A stretch of DNA of 64,000 nt from Parapristionchus giblindavisi (lineage: Eukaryota > Nematoda > Chromadorea > Rhabditida > Diplogasteridae), in NCBI GenBank assembly GCA_943737045.1, contig CALSFV010000222.1, forward strand, positions 1,203,245 to 1,267,244, written 5' to 3'. Made by a program: the position numbers and the translations under genes. Positions 59,308 to 64,000 of this stretch are shown piece by piece (the first letter of the stretch is position 1; every line of letters begins with the position of its first letter). The notes under the pieces are model-generated. The model did no database searches, was not told where the DNA came from, and worked only from the letters and a program-made list of their open reading frames with translations.

Positions 59308-59423
59308 TTAAAGGCACATTCTAATTTGAAACTCCTCTCTGGCACTACTCTCTCGTAGTCAAAGAACGCGAGAGAGTATTGCCAGAGCGGAGAGTTTCAA
59401 ATTAGTTTGGGGTGGGCATTTAA
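59308..59423. mobile_element. TTAA palindromic MITE upstream of IFT140
   Basis: Copy of 52715-52830. It ends 157 bases before the IFT140 start codon, so it may lie in the promoter or leader. Confidence 0.85.
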
Positions 59424-59580
59424 CCAAAATTTATTTTTTTCTTCTGACTACAACGACTGGCACTTATTTGCTTTGCTTAACTTACATTATATGTCTGTCT
59501 CCCATCGTTCTGGATTTTTTAAACTCCGCCTCTTTTCCAGACTCCTCCCCTTTTCCAGACTCCGCCCCTTTTCCAGATCC

Positions 59581-62500
59581 ATGACTGCCGCTCTGGATGT
59601 CTTCCCGGAGGACACCGATCCTCCTCCTCCTCCGGTCACCTATGACATACTCGCCTGGTCTCATGTCTCGCCCGTCCTCGCCCTATCATCCATCACAGCC
59701 GAAGGAGGAACCGTACAGTTCATACAGAACAATGCCAATGTCAGTTGCCTATTTCACGGTTTTGCAGCTCATGGTTGGATTTCCCGGCTCTCGTGATTCG
59801 TACTTGATCTCGGAAATTTCAGGCGTCTAATGAAGATGAACCGAACTACGGCAGAGACCGTGTGCAAGTACATATGCTCAATCTTTGATCTTTGATATTT
59901 GACCTTTCTCCTGGGGCTTGTATACTGTGTCTAGACCAGTGCCGAAACACCGATCACGTTTAATTAGGCTCAGCAATTTTTCTATTAATTTTTACAAATT
60001 TTCTCAATATTTGATCTTTGATCTTTCCCAGGTCACTCATCTCTCGTGGGCGTACACTGCAGAGATCGTAGTAGCCGCATGGAGCGATGGAAAGATTATT
60101 TTGTGCACACCAACAGGGGATGGGGCTGGTTTGTATTCGATATCTGATCTTTGATCTTTGATCTTTTGCAGATATCGACACATTCGGGCAAATCTCGTGT
60201 CTCACTTGGAGCCGAGACGATCGGCTCCTGCTTTGCATAGATATGGTAGGCAAAGAGTTCAAAGAGCAAAGATCAAAATTCAAACTACAGAAAGGCGAGA
60301 GCCGTATCTACACCAGAGAGCGCAAGAAATGGATCAGAAAAGCGAGCACGCGAATCGACGAAGGCGCCAATTGCTGCCTGGGCTTATTACTGTAGGTTGA
60401 TCTTTGATCTTTGAACTTTGAACTTTGATCTTTGATCTTTAAGACCTGATAATCGCGACTCGGACACGCCAGTGTTCGTGGTGGGCGGGGCGAAGAGCAA
60501 GATCTACTTCATCGACTCCACCGCCGCTCTCCATCGTGTGTTCGACGTATGTACATTTGGAAACGTCGAAATCCTACTCGCACTCGCTGCACCATGCACA
60601 CCACAATTGATTGCAGGCCGAGGCTCCTATCGTGCGATTGTATGAGTTCAAGGAGAGGGAAGCTCTCGTGAGTTTATCCGGAGATAATGCCCTGAGGATA
60701 CTCACGATCACAGGGAAACAGCAGGCGACGGAGACGAAGAAGGTCGGATACTTTTGCTTACACAAAATTCCAGACTTTTTTTAGAATTTCTCGACGAATT
60801 TTTGATTGTATACGGTAAATTTTCGTTTTTTTTAAAGTTGAAATTATGAGCGGTTTACGAAAGCCCCACCGAGGGAAATTGGTAGTGACTATTTCTTTGA
60901 ATAACGGAATGTACCTCGAACAAATGAACGAACATAATGAATGGAATGAACGAAGAGGTTGAAAGAAAATCTCAAAAAGGATCAATGATTTTGCAGGTAA
61001 AGATCACCGGAAAGATTGAGAATATTCTGCTCGACTTGTGCGAGGGACAACTGTTTATTTGCAACGGAGAGAAGGAGGTTTGATCGTTGATCTTTGATCT
61101 TTGGACTTGGAATTTAGAAGTTGATCTTCACAGATTCGAATCTGGAATCTGCGAACCGACGAGAACAGCTCGCTGCCAATGAACTCGGCTGGATTCAAAC
61201 AAGGAGACGTGCCCTGCGCGATATCCGCGAGACCAGGTACTGAAAGATCAAACATCACTTCAATAAAGATGACTATCCTACTAAAGCAATCCGATAAAAC
61301 GTGAAAAACTTTATTGTGGGCTACCCAATTTCGAAATGGAGTTCTGTGTAGACAGATAACAGAAAAGATCAAAGATCAAAGATCAAACATCAAAGTTCAC
61401 TCTCAGGTATGATCGTGGTCGGCTGTAGAGATGGTCGAATGGCGACGTGGAGAAAGCGCAAGCAGGCCGACGGGTCGCATGAGTGGATGATGCAGAATAG
61501 CGATGCGACGTCGGCCAGGGTACGGTTATGGTAGATTACGGTAGATTACCGTAGATTCGGTAGATAGCAGTAGATTGCCGTTGGCTACCGTATTTCTGAG
61601 AGATACTGTATTTTTGATTGCTGTGGATTTGATCGAATACTGAATACCTGACTTGGGTAATGATGATTGCAATGAGAACTGTAGTCTGAACATGTATGGG
61701 ATGATCGAATCACATTAGAGTATATGTGCTATATTTAAATATCTACTATTTACTCGAAAATGACTCGTCAGCTCATGAAAATGTCTCCCAATCCCTCTCA
61801 CACTAACTTCGACTATCTTTACTAGTAGTTTACTTACGAGTCTGTCGGAAGATGTACCAGATTACTATTTCCTATATTTTATATTTTAATTTTCGATTAT
61901 TATTGATTATTTTCTATTCTCAACTATTAAAATATTGATTATTTCAGATAGTCAGCCTTCAGTGGTCTCAGATTGCTCCTATTCTAGCTGTGAATGGTGG
62001 AGAAGAGATGGTGATGCTACATGATGAGGCGCACACTGCACACTTCAGACACAAGGTTCGATATATGTCTAGTCAGGAGCTCGGGGTAGTTTTAGTCAAG
62101 AGCTCGAGCTAGGTCTAATGAGGAGCTCGATCTAGGTCTAATGAGGAGCTTGAGCTAGGTCTAGTCAAGAGCTCGAGCTAGGTCTAGTGAGGAGCTCGAT
62201 CTAGGTCTAATGAGGAGCTTGAGCTAGGTCTAGTCAAGAGCTCGAGCTAGGTCTAATCAGGAGTTCGATCTAGGTCTAATCAGGAGCTCGAGCTAAGTCT
62301 CATTAGGGCGACGATAGGTAAATATTTATCACATATCATAAAGATGTTTCGACAAGCATAATGCGGTTGAAATGTGGAAGGTGAAAAATATAAAACAAAT
62401 AATGTCGTTATATATTTAATATTAATCATCCCTATGGCCCAAGCGGTCAAAGGAACCAAAAAAATCTTCAAAGGATTCTGTCAAAATAATGAATAAAAAA

Positions 62501-64000
62501 AACTTCTTTATATGAGTAAAAACAACATTCGAAGTAGAGTACGACGGTCATAAGTCACAGCGTTCTCGTGACTTTCAAAGCAAGAACGACCGCTCAACAT
62601 ACAAACTCTCTCGAATACAATGGTCTCTCCTTTGTCTTGCTTTGGAAGAAAAATGGCTTGGACCAGAATACTGTGAAGTAAATACTGAGCCAAAAATCAT
62701 GTTCTGCCTATTCTTCTAACTTATCAATAAATAAGTTAAAGGTACACCTGATCTAATTCTACTTTCCGCTCTTACAAACTTTAAAATTTTAAAATTAGCT
62801 CAGGGTGTGCCTTTAAGCGTCATGCTGAATGCATTTTAATTCCATTTTTCATTCGTATTTTGTGTTACGTTTCATGCTGTGGCCGTATGCAGGAACCGTT
62901 TTCCAGGAAAATGTGACGTCATTAGCGTAGGCGGAGGATTTTTGGAAAACGCCTCCGCCTACGCTAATGACGTCACATTTTCCTGGAAAACTGTTCTTGC
63001 ATACGGCCACAGGGCATATTAATAAATAAGCAACATGGCAAACTGATTTCCTTGAGATATTCTTTTGAACCAATATCACATTTAATGCACCACGACCTGA
63101 TTTTACACTCCGCTCTGGCAATACTCTCTCGTAGACAAGCAAAGCGAGAGAGCATGGCCAGAGCGGAGAGTTTCCAAATTACAATGATACTTGCAGATAG
63201 CTGCGATCCAACATTCTCCAACTTCCTTTCTTCTCATAAACGCGGAAAAGGGAGGATTTCACGAGCTTCGATTGCCGTTTCAGGTTGGCTTTCATGATTC
63301 TTTTTATTGTTTTAAAAAAAATATAATGAAAAAGATCATGGCATTTCCGCGCGTGTCATGGTTTAAAGGCACACCCGAACTAATTTGAAACTCTCCGCTC
63401 TGACAATGCTTTTTCGCTTTCTTTGTCTACGAGATAGTGTTGCCAGAGCGGTCCGAATTGCACGGGGTGTACCTTTAAAGGCACACCCCAAGCTAATTTT
63501 ACTCTCCACTCTGGCAACACTCTCTCGTAGACAAAGAAAGCGAGAGAGTGTGGCCAGAGAGGAGAGTTTCAAATTAGCTTGGGGAGCCACTTTAACACCA
63601 CATTTGTATGAAGGCACCGACGTGCATCTCCTCATTATAAGCTAGTTGGTTCTTCAAAGATTTCTTTGTAGGCCAAAGGAGTCTTCATGTCCGAGAAGCA
63701 GATCGCCGTGTGGAACAGTGATTCCGTATGTTGTTACTTATTCATAGGCTCCGCCCCTTTTTCTTTTTCCCAACATCAATATCAAAATTGAAAATTTGGT
63801 ATGTTATTGTAGTAAAAGTAAAATCAAAAGAATATTTTAGGTAATTAAATATAAATAACAAAGAGTCTATAAATAATATTGCTATTTATAGATAGTAATA
63901 ATGGACGTGCAATCATCGCTGGTCGCTCTGCCTTCGACGTCGTTCGCATGTACGGCCAAGGACGTCGCTCTCGTGGGACAAACCGTAGTGACGATGGAGA
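59581..64000 (+). CDS. IFT140: IFT140 (CHE-11-type) intraflagellar transport protein, 5' part
   Basis: Thirteen exons: 59581-59739, 59823-59867, 60032-60128, 60172-60245, 60291-60391, 60444-60546, 60617-60742, 60997-61077, 61134-61236, 61407-61519, 61948-62055, 63672-63725, 63892 to beyond the window; phases agree throughout. IFT140 is a core subunit of IFT-A, which drives retrograde transport in cilia. The visible part is the N-terminal WD40 region: THLSWAYTAEIVVAAWSDGK, ISCLTWSRDDRLLLC, VRLYEFKEREALVSLSGDNA, IRIWNLRTDE, GCRDGRMATWRKR, IVSLQWSQIAPILAVNGG and EKQIAVWNSDS follow the order of the human protein. Length here is about 400 residues of an expected ~1400. Intron 60246-60290 is only 45 bases and in frame. 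Its removal restores a normal WD blade. Most introns carry GATCTTTGATCTTT. A stretch expected between exons 11 and 12 was not found in the 1.6-kb intron. Confidence 0.9.
62066..62303. repeat. ~24-bp tandem repeat in IFT140 intron
   Basis: About ten units of GAGCTCGAGCTAGGTCTAAT with alternating variants (GAGCTCGATCTAGG and GAGCTTGAGCTAGG) that give a higher-order pattern of about 72-96 bases. Confidence 0.88.
62555..62676. mobile_element. 122-bp MITE, copy 2
   Basis: Nearly identical to 24133-24254; ends TCACAGCGTTCTC and AGAATACTGTGA. Confidence 0.7.
62736..62816. mobile_element. short TTAA palindromic MITE
   Basis: TTAA-bounded, with ends AAGGTACACCTGATCTAATT and AATTAGCTCAGGGTGTGCCT; internal deletion compared with the 120-bp form. 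Confidence 0.75.
62877..63012. mobile_element. 136-bp near-perfect hairpin
   Basis: Ends CTGTGGCCGTATGCA and inverse. The arms include TTTTCCAGGAAAATGTGACG and GGCGGAGG, with TGACGTCA on each side. Probably a small MITE; its hairpin would be very stable. Confidence 0.8.
63084..63181. mobile_element. decayed TTAA-family MITE
   Basis: The body (CTCCGCTCTGGCAATACTCT and inverse) is preserved but the GGCACACC ends are lost. Confidence 0.65.
63363..63595. mobile_element. two abutting TTAA palindromic MITEs
   Basis: First copy 63363-63478, second 63475-63595; they share one TTAA at 63475-63478. Both keep GGCACACCCC ends and the CTCTCGT..ACGAGAG core; the second is close to the family consensus. 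They lie just before IFT140 exon 12 (63672). Confidence 0.85.

Larger units (their letters stand above)
53503..60095. repeat. tandem segmental unit C (6593 bp)
   Basis: Second copy of 46911-53502. Unlike unit B, its right end runs on into intact IFT140 exon 3, so this is the ancestral junction with the full gene. Confidence 0.9.

Noticed and set aside
60172..60400. IFT140 exon 4 read straight through 60246-60290
   Set aside because: The 45 bases are in frame, but begin GTAGGC, end CTACAG, carry the intronic GATCAAA motif and break a WD blade; treated as an intron.
62066..62303. CRISPR-like array
   Set aside because: Units are contiguous and variable with no unique spacers; an intronic minisatellite in a eukaryote.

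Overview
The window is nuclear DNA of an animal and most probably a nematode. It is AT-rich and has many small exons, many of the introns only 40-70 bases long, acceptors of the type TTTCAG or TTGCAG, start codons lying directly on a splice acceptor (suggesting trans-splicing or a spliced leader exon), an IFT140/CHE-11 homologue, and very dense miniature inverted-repeat transposons. The species cannot be fixed from this sequence. No rRNA, intact tRNA gene, CRISPR array or prokaryotic operon was seen.

Layout. 1-6.3 kb: transposon debris. 6.35-6.83 kb (+): last two exons of a UMP-CMP kinase. 8.17-15.29 kb (-): a complete nine-exon myeloid leukemia factor (MLF) gene whose first intron carries a 2 kb element (12.75-14.73 kb) that itself contains an unrecognised gene. 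16.46-19.32 kb (+): a complete eight-exon peroxiredoxin-like 2 (PRXL2A/FAM213A-type) gene. 19.5-24.7 kb: a 2.8 kb palindromic element, MITEs, and a relic of a further PRXL2 gene. 24.76-30.74 kb (+): two recent tandem PRXL2 paralogues. On the opposite strand is a 2,4-dienoyl-CoA reductase (DECR) family: a truncated copy at 27.8-28.35 kb and complete eleven-exon copies at 32.48-35.37 and 36.39-41.03 kb. 41-60 kb: three versions of one segment (5' end of DECR, tRNA-like remnant, a small secreted-protein gene, 5' exons of IFT140). The last two versions are tandem units of 6592 and 6593 bases that look almost identical. From 59.58 kb (+) the third IFT140 start continues into the real gene, which runs off the window.

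History read from the sequence. A PRXL2(+)/DECR(-) convergent pair was duplicated with a breakpoint inside DECR, leaving a DECR tail. A second duplication had breakpoints inside DECR exon 2 and IFT140 exon 3, leaving truncated DECR heads and truncated IFT140 heads joined at the same junction twice. Paralogous empty sites let several insertions be dated and their target duplications read: a TA-flanked MITE in PRXL2 copy 3, a tRNA-derived insertion at 31.5 kb, a 2.46 kb inverted-repeat element with a secreted-protein gene in the 6.6 kb units, and an 8-bp-TSD hAT-like element in the first segment.

Function. The recognisable host genes cover nucleotide metabolism (UMP-CMP kinase), redox protection (PRXL2), unsaturated fatty-acid oxidation (DECR, one copy ending in a canonical peroxisomal SKL signal and the others not), chromatin/stress-related MLF, and ciliary retrograde transport (IFT140). 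The two most unusual items are the transposon-borne genes at 48.7/55.3 kb and 13.2-14.5 kb and the exon whose splice donor appears to be supplied by a MITE at 28.86 kb.
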